A stretch of 64,000 bases of DNA from Ulota crispa (GCA_963920765.1 OY987250.1:15802409-15866408), one strand, 5' to 3'. Shown: positions 1 through 12,560, counted from the first letter of the stretch. Notes: generated by a model not told the origin, from the letters alone. Translations and numbers: made by a program.

Positions 1-171
1 GAGTAATTTGAGAACTTTCCCAACATGCTCTTTGTAATTTCACATGCAACAATAAACAAAAAACATCTAAGGACTTTCTCAACATTGAAAGTACACAATA
101 CATTTTACTAAAACTTGACCAAGACATTTTTATAAACACCCAGACACCCTACTTGTATAAAGCTACAATAG

Positions 172-410
172 TTAACCCATAAAGGACCATAGGGCATAGT
201 ATATACGTTGCCGTATAATTAGCATTTGTTACCAAAAAGAATTTTTATTTTGGGATCTCTAGTTAGCTCACTAGAATGGCTTTGATCTATTCTCCAACTT
301 CTTTGTTGATATCTGTTGTAGTAAAGGTGTGGATCTAGTCCAAATTCAAAAAAAAAAAACATTTTGTATTCTACTGGTCACACTGACATGCCATGTCCTT
401 TAAGGGTTAG
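172..410. mobile_element. TTAA-flanked MITE, about 236-bp class
   Basis: The left end is TTAACCCATAAAGGACCAT (from 172) and the right end is ATGTCCTTTAAGGGTTAG (to 410). The inverted ends pair over about 18 bp. The right flank reads TTAG instead of TTAA, consistent with one mutation. No coding capacity. Confidence 0.7.
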
Positions 411-463
411 CATAAAAAAAATTTATACAAAAAAAAAAAACACAAGAGATTGATTTGTAATAA

Positions 464-640
464 GGGAAAATTTCATGAATACCCTTGAAGTTTGCAATAT
501 TTGCATAGCCTTGCTTTTTTAGAAATTGTACAAATACCTTTGGATTGTAATTTTTAGACATTTATTTTGTTGTGCATGCCACTTCCCTTCTTCCTTTGTG
601 CATATGTTGTTTCTTCATTGTTTCATTACATTCCCTTCTT
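464..640. repeat. Half copy of the GGGAAAATTTCATG fold-back family
   Basis: It begins GGGAAAATTTCATGAATACC and includes the family's inner text (TTTGTTGTGCATGCCACTTCC) as found in full copies such as 23184-23494. The second, inverted arm is missing, so this is a truncated or rearranged copy. Confidence 0.6.
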
Positions 641-1861
641 CAACATTGGTCTCACCTATTGAACTCTAGTTGAATTATAATGAGGCTATTGTTGGAGTAA
701 TAAGAGCAGTGGAATTCCTTCGAAGGTAGTGCCAACTCTACAGAATTCATGATGACACAAGCAAGCAACCTGGAATCTTCCTGGACCTAAACAACCTCAT
801 ATTCAGTTAAATGGGAGATTGGGCACCTCCCAAAATAACTAAAGGAGACGTAAAACTTTTCGATTTCAGGTTAGTTTTGAAAAGTTTTATTGCAATTTAA
901 ATTGAGCCAACCTAAATTACAATAAAACCTTCTAATTTTAGGTAAAATATGAAAGATTTTATGTCAATTCAACTCAAATCAAGTTGAATTAACATAAAAC
1001 CTTTCATTGACTTTCCTTTACATTACCTCTCATTTCCATGAAAAACTCCTATTTTGACTCAATACTTTATTTAACAAAAAATTGCAGCATTCCACCTAAG
1101 AATTTGCACCCGCTACTTTGCATCATACTCCCAAATGTCCTCCAGACCGCCAAAACCCAAAACATCTCCTAATCGATCTTGAACAAAGCTGAGAGTGGTA
1201 CAGCACACATCCGCACGACACTCTCAAAATCAATGTTCAAGAAGAAGCACGGCCCACTACCTCTTGCCAAACAAACGTGGACCACAACAGACAAAAAGAA
1301 ACGTCTCCCGCCTAGTTCTCTCTGTCCTAGAGGCTTACGAATTCTTTGCTTGGGGTATCTGGTGGTCAGAAACTTGTACTTTATGGTCTTGATTTTTAGA
1401 TAAACTATTTCTGCAAGCTGGAGTTATATGATAATATGGCACTCCAGTTTAACCAGCTGGTTGGAATTTTTGAAGTGAAATGAGTTTACCGAGTAGAAAA
1501 TCATTTTAGAAGTTGTACAATATACTTCCGCTATATCAACATGTTGTATTAGGGCCAGTTTCCATGGGGATTGGAACTAGAGGGGACCTCTAGGCTGACC
1601 CAGGCAAAACAAAGAAAAAATCTCAAAAAGTTCAAAGTGCAGAGAGTTTGGAAAGTAACCTCCAATTTTGGGTTTAGGCCTTCCAATTGTGTAGTTTGAC
1701 TTTTATAGAATTAGAGACTAGATATCCAGGCCTAGACCCCTCCAGCCCCCCATGGAAACTAGCTCTTATTTATCAACAGTTGAGAAAAGATCTAGCAACG
1801 TAAAGGATTTGTACCACTCTAACATATTATAATAGTGCATGGTTAGCGTCAACCTTGGTAA
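641..1861. other. No gene seen; AT-rich spacer
   Basis: Only short open stretches occur (for example 1179-1403) with no family resemblance, no codon bias and no splice-consistent extension. Nothing supportable is present. Confidence 0.6.
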
Positions 1862-2027
1862 GAGCAACATTTGGATAAATTCATAGCCCCAAACTCCATA
1901 TTCAATCAATATGGAGTTGTCATTTATATATGGAGTGTGTATGGACTTTGTATTGGTCCAATACACTCCATTTATAATTGGCGACTCCATATTGATCAAA
2001 TATGGGGTTCCCACTCCCGTTTTGCTC
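1862..2027. mobile_element. Small Tourist-like MITE with TAA duplication
   Basis: TAA (1859-1861) precedes GAGCAACA and TAA (2028-2030) follows TTTTGCTC, giving a 166-bp element with short inverted ends and a 3-bp TAA duplication. The interior is rich in self-complementary ATATGGAG/CTCCATAT text. The 3-bp TAA site suggests PIF/Harbinger ancestry. Confidence 0.5.
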
Positions 2028-2819
2028 TAAAGCATGTATTATGAGCTTACTCAAGTCGCTCATGCCAACTTGTCAAAGCTCACGGACACGTCAACATCCG
2101 AGCTGCTCTTGCCACCTAGCAAGAATGGCGGACACATTAGCAAGCCCATACCCGTTTCTACTCCAGGTGACCAAAACCACCATAGAAATACCAAACCGTA
2201 TCCTAGCCCGGTATAAACCCCTCTTGTATTGTTCACAGATTTTGCCTAACTTCCGAAATCATCTCAAAATGTTGAGGATGATGTTGATATAATGTCCACA
2301 ATCTCCCGATTGAAATTGCGGACCACAACCACTTTGAATACGGCAAAAACTCTCAGTATTGGCCACAGAGGGCTCTGCATTCCTTTAAGGGTTAATACAC
2401 ACTCAGTACTAGTAAGATGATGCTTGAACCACTGTTTAATTTTTGTTTTTGTTTGGGACTCAGGGTAGAGCAACTTGCACCCCATAAGCTTAATGCAAGC
2501 ATGTAAGGAAAATTTAACTTAAATTAGAACAAATGAATGTTTAACAAAAGTTCATCCAAAATTTTAACTAATAGAAACCAATTTCATCCAAAATATGGTG
2601 AACTAGGATTCCGCTCAAGTAAGGATGTGGCGATTTCATCCAGTTTTTTGTTGAAATTTCTTAGTGTAGTGGTAGCCATCTCAATTTCTAGGTAAGATTT
2701 TGGTGAAATTTTGCCAAGAAATTAAACGCTGGCTTGAATAATGTATGATATGTATGTTCACATTAACTTAATAAGTTTTGGCCATATATAGCATCGAGAT
2801 TATGTATGTAGGTATGCAT

Positions 2820-2937
2820 TAGGGTTTCTTCTATTGGCGACCATTTGCTCATTTGGCAGCATTTCACAGGTTTATAATTGGAGGGATGGTCACCGATTGC
2901 ACCAAATGAGCAAATGGTCGCTAGTAGAAGAAACGTT
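2820..2937. mobile_element. 118-bp fold-back MITE with 9-bp target duplication (Mutator-like)
   Basis: The exact 9-mer GGTATGCAT flanks both sides (2811-2819 and 2938-2946). The arms pair as GTTTCTTCTA...GCGACCATTTGCTCATTTGG with its reverse complement at 2909-2935, so most of the element folds into one hairpin. A 9-bp duplication is typical of Mutator-like elements. Confidence 0.72.
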
Positions 2938-3784
2938 GGTATGCATGCCACTATAAGCTGTCATTGGAAAGGAAGGTCACGATAAACCAAGCTTTTTGAA
3001 AAGGAGAATTATTATTAATTGAGGCAACAAAATTGTCGACTACTACTTATAGAACCCTTGTGTGATTCAATTTGTTCCTCCTTTTTATTCATCCTAACCC
3101 TAACCAAAATACGGATTGATTCACACTCATTTAGGCTAAGGCTACACAAAGTTACCAAGCAAGGGGCGGTTAAATGTCCATAGCAAGGTTTTTTTTTTTG
3201 GCAATTAAGGCCCAATGTTTTGATGCTAGAGGGCACGCATGCCAAAACAACTTGTTTGGAACAAATAAAGTAGTACATTGTATATTTGGAAAATTGGGGG
3301 ACAACCACTTTGCTCAAGATTCCATGCCATTGCTTTACTAAAAGTAACATCTCCACCCTTCAAGAGCAAGAACTTAGAGCATTGTTCGAGAAATAGTTGA
3401 GTTTGACATGTTGATTTCCTTCAATTCTTGTATTGAACCGGGTTTATCAAGGAATTATTTTGGTTATCTTCTCTATTTCATACTATGAATTTTAAAAAAA
3501 TCAAAATCCAAGCGTGCTTCACATTGTCAACATTGGCACATGCCACAAACAACTTGTTCTATGACATAAAATAATATTGATGATTATCTCTTCCTCTCTA
3601 GAGCCTTTACCAAGATATTTTTGTACTTTCTAAAACATCAATAGTACTCATCAACATGTCCCGAGCTACTAGGGTATATATCAAAATTCCCTTATTAAAT
3701 ATAAGTATACAACATAACCAAGTGCAACTTATCTTGTGATTTAAGTTGGTTCAATCCTTCCAAGAGCTTTAAGGAGACTATGTA

Positions 3785-4075
3785 CACTAAATAGTGCATT
3801 TAGATAGCCCCACACTAATCCTTAACATTTGACATGATATAAATACTTATTAATACTACAATAACTTTCATTTATAACTATTACAATAAACAATTTTTAA
3901 CAAAAATAAGGGCTTGGTAAAAACAATTTTGCAAAGAAACAAGTTAGCAACATCCAAGCTGTAAACCATGTGAAACCCTAATATTTTGAGAGTTGCATAC
4001 ACCTCCAAGAGATCAAGCAAATGAAGTAATGAATTATGCGATAACTTTCCAAGATAAGGCAACCTAATAAATTAA
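3785..4075. mobile_element. TA-flanked CACTAAATAGTGCATT family member, right end degraded
   Basis: The left end is TA/CACTAAATAGTGCATTTAG, and the body matches other copies at 24034, 30648, 42593 and 50075 (GTAAACCATGTGAAA, ACCTCCAAG, AACTTTCCAAG). The right end stops at AAGGCAACCTAATAAAT without the terminal TTTAGTGTA. The TA flanks suggest mariner-like ancestry. Confidence 0.55.
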
Positions 4076-5399
4076 AACTTTTTTTTTGGACTCCCCGCAG
4101 TCTTGCAAGTAGGTCACGGATATGCCCATCCATGATTGCAATTGGTATGATTGGACTTGGGAGCTTCAAAAGGTTGATCAGATGATGGAATAGTATGATT
4201 AGGCTTTTTATTCAAGTTTGAGCTCTTTTCTTTGGATTGTGTTGCACTTACTCCCATTGAATTATCAGGATAGCAAACCAAGCCAGCTTCCTGGTGGTTA
4301 GATACTTCTTCTTGCATAAATGGATTTGTACTTAGACAAAAAAATAAAACATAAAAATTGTAGGGTCAAGCGTTGGTCCTGCACAATATTTTTAAAGGCT
4401 TGTCCTATAATGCACTAACTAATTATGGTCAATTGCCAATTTGATTTTAAAATCTCACACTTACAACTGTTGTGTAATGTGCATGACCACCCAAATGCCA
4501 TATTTAAGCACTTATGAACTATTCAAAATCCACAAAAACATTTCAAAAATGGCTTTTATTTGAAATATATCTAAAGATATTTATGAAGATTTGTTTTTAT
4601 CAAATTAAAAAAAAAACACAAGGTGATGTAAGTAAAACTTAGGGATATTTTAAGATGTTCAAGAACATAAGTAGTACATAAATACATGAATAGTCCATAA
4701 GCGGTTAGGTATGTCATCCAAGCTTTCCTTCTAACCAATGTTTCAACCAAATCATTGTATTTGTTGATGCTTGTGGCTTACCTAATTGTAAAAAAGGAGT
4801 TGAGTTTCATATAAAGGAGTAAAGAACTATGAAGGCTAAAGGACTATGAAGGCTACAGCCTACAGGGGGGATGAGATTGAAAGTAAGAAAAAAATTGTCA
4901 CCCTAAGTCTTGACATTTTATTCCATACGACACATGCTCCTCAAATTCAACACCAAAAATTGTTGGCAAAACAAAAAACTTAGAGAAGTGTAGCATTCAT
5001 CCACATGTTTAGAATTAAGGTAATTTTATATTGAAAATCAAAGTTTTCAAAAATTGGAGCTATTTCACTACTGTATAATTTATTTTTAGCAAATATGGCT
5101 TCAAAAAAAAACCACGAAAACTTGTTAAAAAAAGAGTAAAATGTGGACCACTAAAGAGCTTGACACACCCCAACATGTCACATTGTACGACGTATTCATC
5201 AGTGGGAGCATAATTATGCAACAAGCAAACCATGCACACACTTAGAACTGAGCACATGTCTCAACTCTCAAGTAGTTCTTTGTGATCCAACTCAAAAAAA
5301 TAATATTATCTCGCTTTGATAAATTTGCAAATCATTGTCCAACTTGATATTTCAAAGCACTAAAAAAAAATATTGAGAAAATATAGTTGAAAAAGTTAC
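4076..5399. other. No gene seen; AT-rich spacer
   Basis: There are no open frames with family features, no inverted ends that I could pair and no RNA gene. The short frames at 4114-4317 and 5060-5257 lack any support. Confidence 0.55.
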
Positions 5400-6110
5400 T
5401 TCTTCACTTGCAGTATAGAAAGTGGTGTCTATAAAATAAAACCTAAGACATAAAGGTCTGAAACTGTAAATGTAGGTTTCACTACATCCCTTCAAAGTTA
5501 TAGACGTTCAGTAGTTTTTTGGTTTTTTTAAAATTTTACTATTTTAAATAACCCCTAAATAGGTGTCTACCTTGTTCATTTTGGGGGTTCTTAGTACAAT
5601 TTTGGGTCCTAAAAAGTAAATCTTGTGCCACAAATTAAGGAAGTTGTTTATTGTAAAGCATTACATGGATGCATAGAAGATTTTCACAAAATTCTAAGTT
5701 TCATGCCATGCACATGGTCTCAAAGTGGGCATCCATACTCCATGCATTGGTGAAATAAAACAAAATTCCTCCAAAGACAACTTGCATCAAGTGAAGCTAC
5801 TCAAAGAGATAAAAAATGACCATTTTTTGTTTTATTTTTTTGAATTTTTTTACTATTTTCTAAAAAGCAAAAAGGAAATTGTCTTTTTGTTGGAAATTTC
5901 TATCCCTCTATTATTGTGCATAACTTTTAGAATAAATATTTTCTAAGTCTAATTTCATGAGTATGCTATTTTAAGTGCTTTACAAATTTTCCATATTTTT
6001 TTTATATTTTTTTTTATAAAAATTATTTCAAAAGCTCATAGTACTATGTAATACTACTAGTTTTAAGGGTATTTGAGACAAAATCGTGAAGTGTTTCTTG
6101 CAACTACCCA
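5400..6110 (-). repeat. Diverged inverted copy of the 9081-9914 element
   Basis: Read on the reverse strand, this shares ordered blocks with 9060-9850: TTGCAAGAAACAC end, GTAATACTA, GATGCCCACTTTGAGA, CACAAATT, and the run around AGTAAAATTTTAAAAAA. It is an old copy of the same element in the opposite orientation; one end (about 6090-6110) is still recognisable. Confidence 0.5.
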
Positions 6111-6161
6111 TCAAGCATAGCTTAGTATTGTTGAGATGAAGATGTTGTAAATGCCAATTTA

Positions 6162-6632
6162 TCCTTAATTCTGCCCTATCTTGTCAGTATCTCACTGCTA
6201 CTCGTCAGGTGAGTTTTGACTCAACGTTGTTACATCACCAACTAGTCATTTTGCACACATTCTCACCGTCTAGTACTAGTGAATCTCGTTACGTTGCAGT
6301 CTTATTCATCGCGTTGTAGAGCACCACGCAAGCTCAAAGAAGCTCAAAAAAATCAAAGTTTATAGAGAAGCTCAGAGAAATTGAAGTTTATGAGAAACAC
6401 AGAGATATCAAAGTTTACAGCACAAGTGCACCAATATACACATGCAACAATATACGCAAGCAAAGGCAAGTTGTTGCAACACGACGAATCATGTTGCAAA
6501 GCGACGAGTTCCATTAACACTACACGACAAGGATGTATGTAACATGATGAGGCAGCAGTGTCACAAGCGATGAGAAAAAATTAACTTGACAAATAGCAAT
6601 GAGATACTGACAAGATAGGATGGAATTAAGGA
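6162..6632. mobile_element. 471-bp TA-flanked fold-back MITE
   Basis: TA (6160-6161) precedes TCCTTAATTCTGCCCTATC, and its near-complement GATAGGATGGAATTAAGGA ends before TA (6633-6634). The arms pair for about 40 bp (CTTGTCAGTATCTCACTGCT against its complement). TA target sites indicate Tc1/mariner-type ancestry. The interior is a mix of CGACGAG/TTGCAAC-rich sequence. Confidence 0.68.
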
Positions 6633-7466
6633 TAGTTGCATGCAACAAACTTGTTTGTTGAAAATCCATGATTTGAAGCAATTTATACTAACCATTGTTT
6701 TGTATACACATAAGTGAGCTAATTATGAAAGTGTTGGATTTGATATTTTGGTTGTGAAATTTGTCAATTGTAATTGTGATTTTGTGCCATTGAATATCTA
6801 GAATAGCAGCCATTGTTTGAACATTTCATAATAGGTAGCATTGTTTTTATTTGAGATGTTGAGGCTATGTATCATGTATGTGCATGGTCTTAGGTGGTGA
6901 AAGATTACAAGTCTTCTCGTTAAATTGCCTTTATTGTGTATGCTTTCATTTGACACTTTTCAACCTCTCTTGTTGTACCATTTACATCTTCTATGTACTT
7001 GAATGCAAATGGGAAGGTTACAAAGATGCAACCGCTGAAACATGAAGAGATCAACCAAGCATATCCTACATAGCATTTTGAGGATTCAATAGCTACGTAG
7101 CACAATACAAGCATTGTTGATTTTGAAAACTCAATGAAATTTCCAACTTCTAGTAGTCAAGTAGGTGTTTATCATATAGCATCTTTTTAGGAAAAAAGTA
7201 TCACTTGATGTTGAATTTTGCTAGGTTATTGCAAAATAATCAAGTATAAGCTTGTAAAGTAAAATATTATGGTGAATTGAATGCTCAAAGAATAAAATAC
7301 AAATTCATCAAAACAAATTCATATAATGTATGTTAGAAACTTAGAATGCAGAAATAATTTGGCTTGGCACTTATTGGAGAGAAGAAATAAAGATTGTTTG
7401 TACTTGTGAGATCACTTTATTATTGCTTTGCGTACATAAAATTTCTGAATTGCCTTAAACGCGTTA

Positions 7467-7750
7467 TTTGTTAATTTGGGAAAAAGCATACAAAGTGGGA
7501 CTTTTGGCTTTTTTTTCCAAAGAATGTCATACTCATTGAATTGGGAATTTGTTGGTTATTTTCCAATGAAATGAGATACACATCTTCCAAAAACACGCTC
7601 TTTTTGGATAAAAAGTTCGTTAACTTTTGAGATTTTGGACAAAAGTTCATTAACTAGGTTTCATGTGACCTCTTGAATTTAAATTAAGGTGGCTATTTTG
7701 GATTAATGTGAGGTACAAAATGGTACCCATCATTTTCCCAAATTAATGAA
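7467..7750. mobile_element. TA-flanked TTCGTTAATTTGGGAAAA family MITE
   Basis: TA/TTTGTTAATTTGGGAAAA at the left pairs with TTTTCCCAAATTAATGAA/TA at the right. Related copies are at 9999, 16031, 17979, 44062 and 54478. Confidence 0.65.
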
Positions 7751-8076
7751 TAACACGTTCTTATCTATTGTATGTGTTTGTGAAAGTTGAAGAAATTGTA
7801 TGGCTTCTGGAAAAAACTCCATGTGTGATTGGAATAAGAGAGTTGAGAAAACATTAAAGGTGTTAGTGAACCATGTGAGGAAGTGTTACAAAGTAACAAG
7901 ATTGATAATTAGAAATGATATTCCATTAGTTTTCTAGTAAGAAGCACATGAATTTTGGAGAAACAAGTTTTTCAATCTTAAAAATCATGGCACACCATGG
8001 CCAATTTGGTCAAGCATGGAAGTTCAGTTCATCCTTAGTTGGAATTAACATAAAATGAATGAATAACTTGTCAAAT

Positions 8077-8566
8077 CCAACGCTCATCCATCCAAATTAT
8101 CCAACGCTCATCCATCCAAATTATCCAGCGCTCATGCATTCAAATCCAACGCTTAGCCATCCAAATCCAACGCTCATCCATTCAAATCCAATGCTCATCC
8201 ATTCAAATCCAATGCTCATCCATTCAAATCCAATGCTCATCCATTCAAATCCAATGCTCATCCATTCAAATCCAATGCTCATCCATTCAAATCCAATGCT
8301 CATCCATTCAAATCCAATGCTCATCCATTCAAATCCAATGCTCATCCATTCAAATCCAATGCTCATCCATTCAAATCCAATGCTCATCCATTCAAATCCA
8401 ATGCTCATCCATTCAAATCCAATGCTCATCCATTCAAATCCAATGCTCATCCATTCAAATCCAATGCTCATCCATTCAAATCCAATGCTCATCCATTCAA
8501 ATCCAATGCTCATCCATTCAAATCCAATGCTCATCCATTCAAATCCAATGCTCATCCATCCAAATC
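8077..8566. repeat. 21-bp tandem repeat (minisatellite), about 23 units
   Basis: Eighteen near-identical 21-bp units follow five diverged ones, of which the first two are 24 bp. Because 21 is a multiple of three and the unit lacks stops, it stays open on both strands, reading NPMLIHS on plus and MSIGFEW on minus. There is no start context, splice signal or flanking domain, so I call it satellite, not protein. Homogeneity is highest at the right side (8186-8560), which suggests recent expansion. Confidence 0.9.
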
Positions 8567-8808
8567 AATATGGCAGGTTGCACTTTGCCAGTTGTGTACG
8601 TTGGACTTAATGCAACATAGTGAGCAGTGACATCGATTTACACAAGCTTGAGAACACGGACAAGTATTCACGACACCTTCAGACAAAGCAAGGTACACAT
8701 ATACTAAGCTCAAATATATGTGTCACACATTCTCAGCACTATGCATGTGCACAAAGAGTATGCTATCTTGCTTTTCAGCTCTACATACTTGAACTAACTA
8801 ACTCAAAC

Positions 8809-9044
8809 TTAACCCCTAAGCGCCCAGAGTTATTTTAGGATTTAGGAGAAAATGGGGGTTTAATGGCCACCACAACTTGGAAAATTACATTCAGAAAAGT
8901 GACCGTAGGATGTGAAAGAAGACTATTTTCTCTGTTGATGGGGACCAGCCATGACGGTTTTCACCATACAAATTAAGAGAAAAAGTGAGATAAAGTTGTG
9001 GGCTCCAACGACAAGATCTTGTCGCTGGGGCGCTTAAGGGTTAA
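8809..9044. mobile_element. TTAA-flanked MITE, 236 bp
   Basis: TTAA (8809-8812) then CCCCTAAGCGCCCAG; the right end reads CTGGGGCGCTTAAGGG then TTAA (9041-9044). The imperfect inverted ends are about 17 bp. Interior non-coding. Confidence 0.75.
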
Positions 9045-9080
9045 TAAGCAAAAGGACACATACTGTGCTAGTCTTGGTGG

Positions 9081-9914
9081 GTAGTTGCAAGAAACACCTC
9101 ACGGTTTTGTCTCAAAAGGCCTCTTTTTGGGTGTAATACTAGCAGTGCTACCAGTACTATAAGTACTATAGAGCATCCTCACACTGAAAATCTGAATTGT
9201 CTCTTCCATCCCAAATCTATTGGGAATGAGGCACGTGGCATGTCATTTAGGAAGGCCAACTATCAATAATGGCAATTCAATGAATGGATGTAAAAAAAAT
9301 CAAATCCTCAAAAGATGTCAGTGGTCAGTGGTACTACGTAGTGCCAGTAAATGGAGGGGAGTACTACATAGGCATGTGGAGCAAAAATTACCAAAATTTC
9401 TAGGTTGCCATGTTTTAATTCTTAGTAATTACAAAAAAACAAAAAAAAAAAGCAAAAATTGGCCATTTGTGGCCTCCTTGATTGGCTTGAAATGATGAAA
9501 GTACTTTTTCTAGGAAGATTTTTGTCTATCACCTAGGCAGGGAGATAGGATGCCCACTTTGAGAGAATGAGCAAGGCATAGAATTTTGAGATTTACAAAA
9601 CCGGTGTACAAATTTGTGTAATGATGCCTCCTAAATCACTACCCTAATTTGTGGCCAAAAATTCTTATTTTTTGACCCAATGCAATATTGAAAACCCCCA
9701 AAACCATTTAGGTAGACATGCAATTGATATTCAATTATAAATAGTAAAATAAATTCTAAAAATATTAAAAAATTACTAAACGTCAGTAACTTTGATGTTT
9801 TCCTTACTTTGAAATTTCAGGTCAAAAGGACTTGTTAAGCAAAAGATACGATCCTAATACCACTTGCCTAAGGGGAAGGGGACACAATGTAGTATTAGTG
9901 TTTCTTGCAATCAC
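9081..9914. mobile_element. Non-autonomous element, about 834 bp, possible hAT type
   Basis: The left end GTAGTTGCAAGAAACACC pairs with the right end AGTGTTTCTTGCAATCAC. The flanks CTTGGTGG and CTTGGTAC match at 6 of 8 positions, which may be a decayed 8-bp duplication. A second, inverted, older copy lies at 5400-6110. No transposase frame is present. Confidence 0.5.
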
Positions 9915-9998
9915 CTTGGTACAGTACCCTAGTATGTACTCTAGCTCTTGAGCCTTAAGGAGTAGCCATCTCAAATTCATTTTCATTTAAATGCCATA

Positions 9999-10251
9999 TT
10001 CGTTAAATTGGGAAAACGTGATTCCCAAATTGTACTTCACCTTAAATCCAAAAAGTTACCTTGAACTGTTTGAACGCCAGATTCGAAGGTATCAGATTCA
10101 ATCTAAGCCACTAAGATTTTGTCCCTTGCAAGTTCCTACTCTCAAGTGAAGGCACGTGTACCAAAAAAAAATGCTGAGCTTGGTTTAAGGTCAGTGATCA
10201 CCTTAAACCTTCAGAAGTCCCAAAATGTACTCTTTTTCCCGATTTACCTTA
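9999..10251. mobile_element. TTCGTTAATTTGGGAAAA family MITE
   Basis: It starts TA/TTCGTTAAATTGGGAAAA and carries the family core (GGTTTAAGG, GTGATCACCTTAAACC, GGCACGTGTACC). The body is the reverse complement of the copy at 16031-16268. The right end is degraded. Confidence 0.6.
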
Positions 10252-10480
10252 TAATTTTTGTTAAAAAATATCACATTAGTACATATTACATGTCTATAAT
10301 TTGGTTTTCATCCACAATTTGGCGATTTCATCAAGATTTATTAAAAAATTTGAAGCCTTTTTGGCAATTTCATCCAAGTTTTTTGGCGTTTTTTTGACAT
10401 GCTTTAATTACCAGACTATTTTTTGTGTGGTGAAATTTGGCCCTAGAAAGCCAAAAAAATAGAAGCCTTGCTTAGCACTG
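10252..10480. repeat. Dispersed repeat, also at 12340-12560
   Basis: Both copies contain ATTACATGTCTATAATTTGG, TTTTCATCCACAATTTGGC and repeated TTTCATCCAA motifs in the same order and orientation. The repeat type is not identified. Confidence 0.55.
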
Positions 10481-10539
10481 AGTGTGTATTAGCCTATTAT
10501 ATAAGGGTAGTAGTGCAGTACTCATAGGTAAGCTTAATC

Positions 10540-10760
10540 ATGGTGGGTTCGTTTTATGCGCTGGCATGGCTGGGGTGCAAGGGTAACTTATTCATTAAAA
10601 TTATCTCAATGCTCAAGCGGGGGCTCAAGCAAGGGCTCAAGGTGGGAACTTTGGAAGAGTATAAATGTGGCCCCTAGCCATGAGCTTAGTACAATGCTTT
10701 GCACACCCAAGTGATGATTAGGAAAGACCAACATTCTAACCCATCCTCCAAGGTGGTATG
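10540..10760. repeat. Dispersed repeat, also at 16305-16490
   Basis: The two share CTTAATCATGGT, GCGCTGGC, TTCATTAAAATTA, GAACTTTGGAAG, ATAAATGTGGCC and TAGCCATGAGCTTAGT in order. GAGTATAAATGTGGCC could be a TATA box of a retroelement LTR, but I cannot find paired LTRs, a primer-binding site or a polyprotein. Confidence 0.45.
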
Positions 10761-10795
10761 AAGACGATGCTTACCAGCCTGATGGGTGCAACATT

Positions 10796-10890
10796 TCCTT
10801 TCTATGTTGCTGTTGCTGTTTCCTTTCTATGTTGTTGATTCCTTTCTATGTTGCTGATTCCTTTCTATGTTGCTATTTCCTTTCTATGTG
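10796..10890. repeat. Short minisatellite, unit about 20 bp
   Basis: TTCCTTTCTATGTTGCTG recurs about five times with small length changes. Low-complexity expansion; no coding frame. Confidence 0.7.
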
Positions 10891-11231
10891 TTTCAGCTTT
10901 GCGCACATTATTTGCAAGTGGCGGGTCCGGTCTTGGATTTGAGCTGAGTCATCCAATCTAATCAGTTATTTGTCAGTTGTCCTAATGTTGGGCGTTGATA
11001 TTGCAGTTAAGCGAGGGAAGTGGCAGAGAGGAACAAGCAGTTGTTCAAGTTTGCATGTACGCCCCAATTGGGAAATTAGATATGGGAGGATTCATCATTG
11101 AAGCAACAAAATGGTGCTTGACGCAATATAATTATTGTCAGCATTTTTTTATATTGCATTTTGTTTCATGTTTGAATAAGATTTTTAATTTGATATTCAA
11201 TATGTTTGTTGAATCATTATTTTTTTATTGA

Positions 11232-12339
11232 GTATGTTTATTATTTTTTTGGTAATAAATGTTTAGATATAGCCTTAAATCTTTATTGACATAATTGAAA
11301 TCATTTTGAGGCTTTTGATATTTTCTTCACGGGCTTTTGTTTTACCATATGAGTTTGTTCTTCTCAATCTAAATGTGTTTTTTGTATTATGTGTGATGAT
11401 TCTTTGTATTTTTCATAAGATTTTTTTATTTGTTTTACTTATGATTTCCTTGAAGTTATTTTCTGAGATGAAAAAATGATTAATGTATTTTTTCAAAATA
11501 TCAAATCACAATAAAATACAAGGAATTGAAATCTTACTTGGTAACACTCATGTCTAATCTCCAATTTGACACTTGAACTTCAAGATCATTGTGCAATTCA
11601 AAAAATATAGAATTCCAGAAATTTTATCATAATTCTTATGACTCTTTTAGAAAAAGGAATGACCGTTGTTATTGTAGCCATGAAGATTTTTTTATTTGTA
11701 TAGAATCATCAAGTTTTTACATTTAAAATCTAGTTTTTCAATTTAAGTTTTTGCATTGTTGTATTACTCAAAACTAAAAACAAACCTTCTAAACACATTG
11801 CATTTTAGAATTCTCCATGCTATATCAAACATATAGAAGGCATGCCAATAATTGTGCACCATCATGTTATTGTGAAGCTATGATATTTGGGTCTCATGAT
11901 ATTTCTGTGCCACTATACATATTGGGACTTAGGCCTAAAGGCCAATTCTTATAGCTTGTTTAGACTTGGTCTTATGAATGTATAAACAACTTGATTGTTT
12001 AAATAAAAAAATAAATGGAAAAAAATGTCTATATTTATTGGGAAATGAGACATTGTTGTTTGGATCATCGGCCTAAGTTAAGTGCGGCGGGGTTTCTGTT
12101 CATGTGTTTTCAAATGTGGCTTGCAAAGCTTGGGATAGGAAGCCTCCATTATGCCAAAGTGTGGGACAATTAGGGTTTGCTAACATGTTATTTTTTGATG
12201 TAGTATGGCAACAACCAATTCACATTCTCTTCTTTGGGGAGGTGAAACGCACGGTTTTTTTTTTCATTTTTTAAGAAGTGCCAAAGTGGCGATTTAAAAT
12301 GTTATAGTGGAGCTCCATATTTCAACATTCATCCACATA
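11232..12339. other. No gene seen; T-rich spacer
   Basis: The stretch is strongly AT-rich with many in-frame stops. I see no paired inverted ends, RNA gene or domain-bearing frame. Confidence 0.55.
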
Positions 12340-12560
12340 TTGGATAGAAAATATCACATTAGCACATATTACATGTCTATAATTTGGTTTTCATCCACAA
12401 TTTGGCAATTTCATCCAATTTTTTTAAAGTTTGAATCTTTTTTGGCAATTCCATCCAAGTAATTGTGTTTTTTTTTTCTATAGGCTTGGTGCCAGTCAAA
12501 AAGATTTGGTGCAATTTTGCCCCAAATCGCCAAAAAATGAAACCCTTGTAAAACATTGAC
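12340..12560. repeat. Second copy of the 10252-10480 dispersed repeat
   Basis: Shares CACATTA-CACATATTACATG, GTCTATAATTTGG and tandem TTTCATCCAA motifs with the first copy. A minus-strand frame through it (12377-12697) has no family features and is an artefact of repeat composition. Confidence 0.55.

Noticed and set aside
8059-8610. 183-aa open frame of NPMLIHS repeats (and 144-aa antisense MSIGFEW repeats)
   Set aside because: Both arise from a stop-free 21-bp satellite; there is no domain, splice context or non-repeat coding sequence.
10540-10760. Possible LTR promoter (GAGTATAAATGTGGCC)
   Set aside because: No paired LTR, primer-binding site, polypurine tract or polyprotein was found; kept only as a dispersed repeat.
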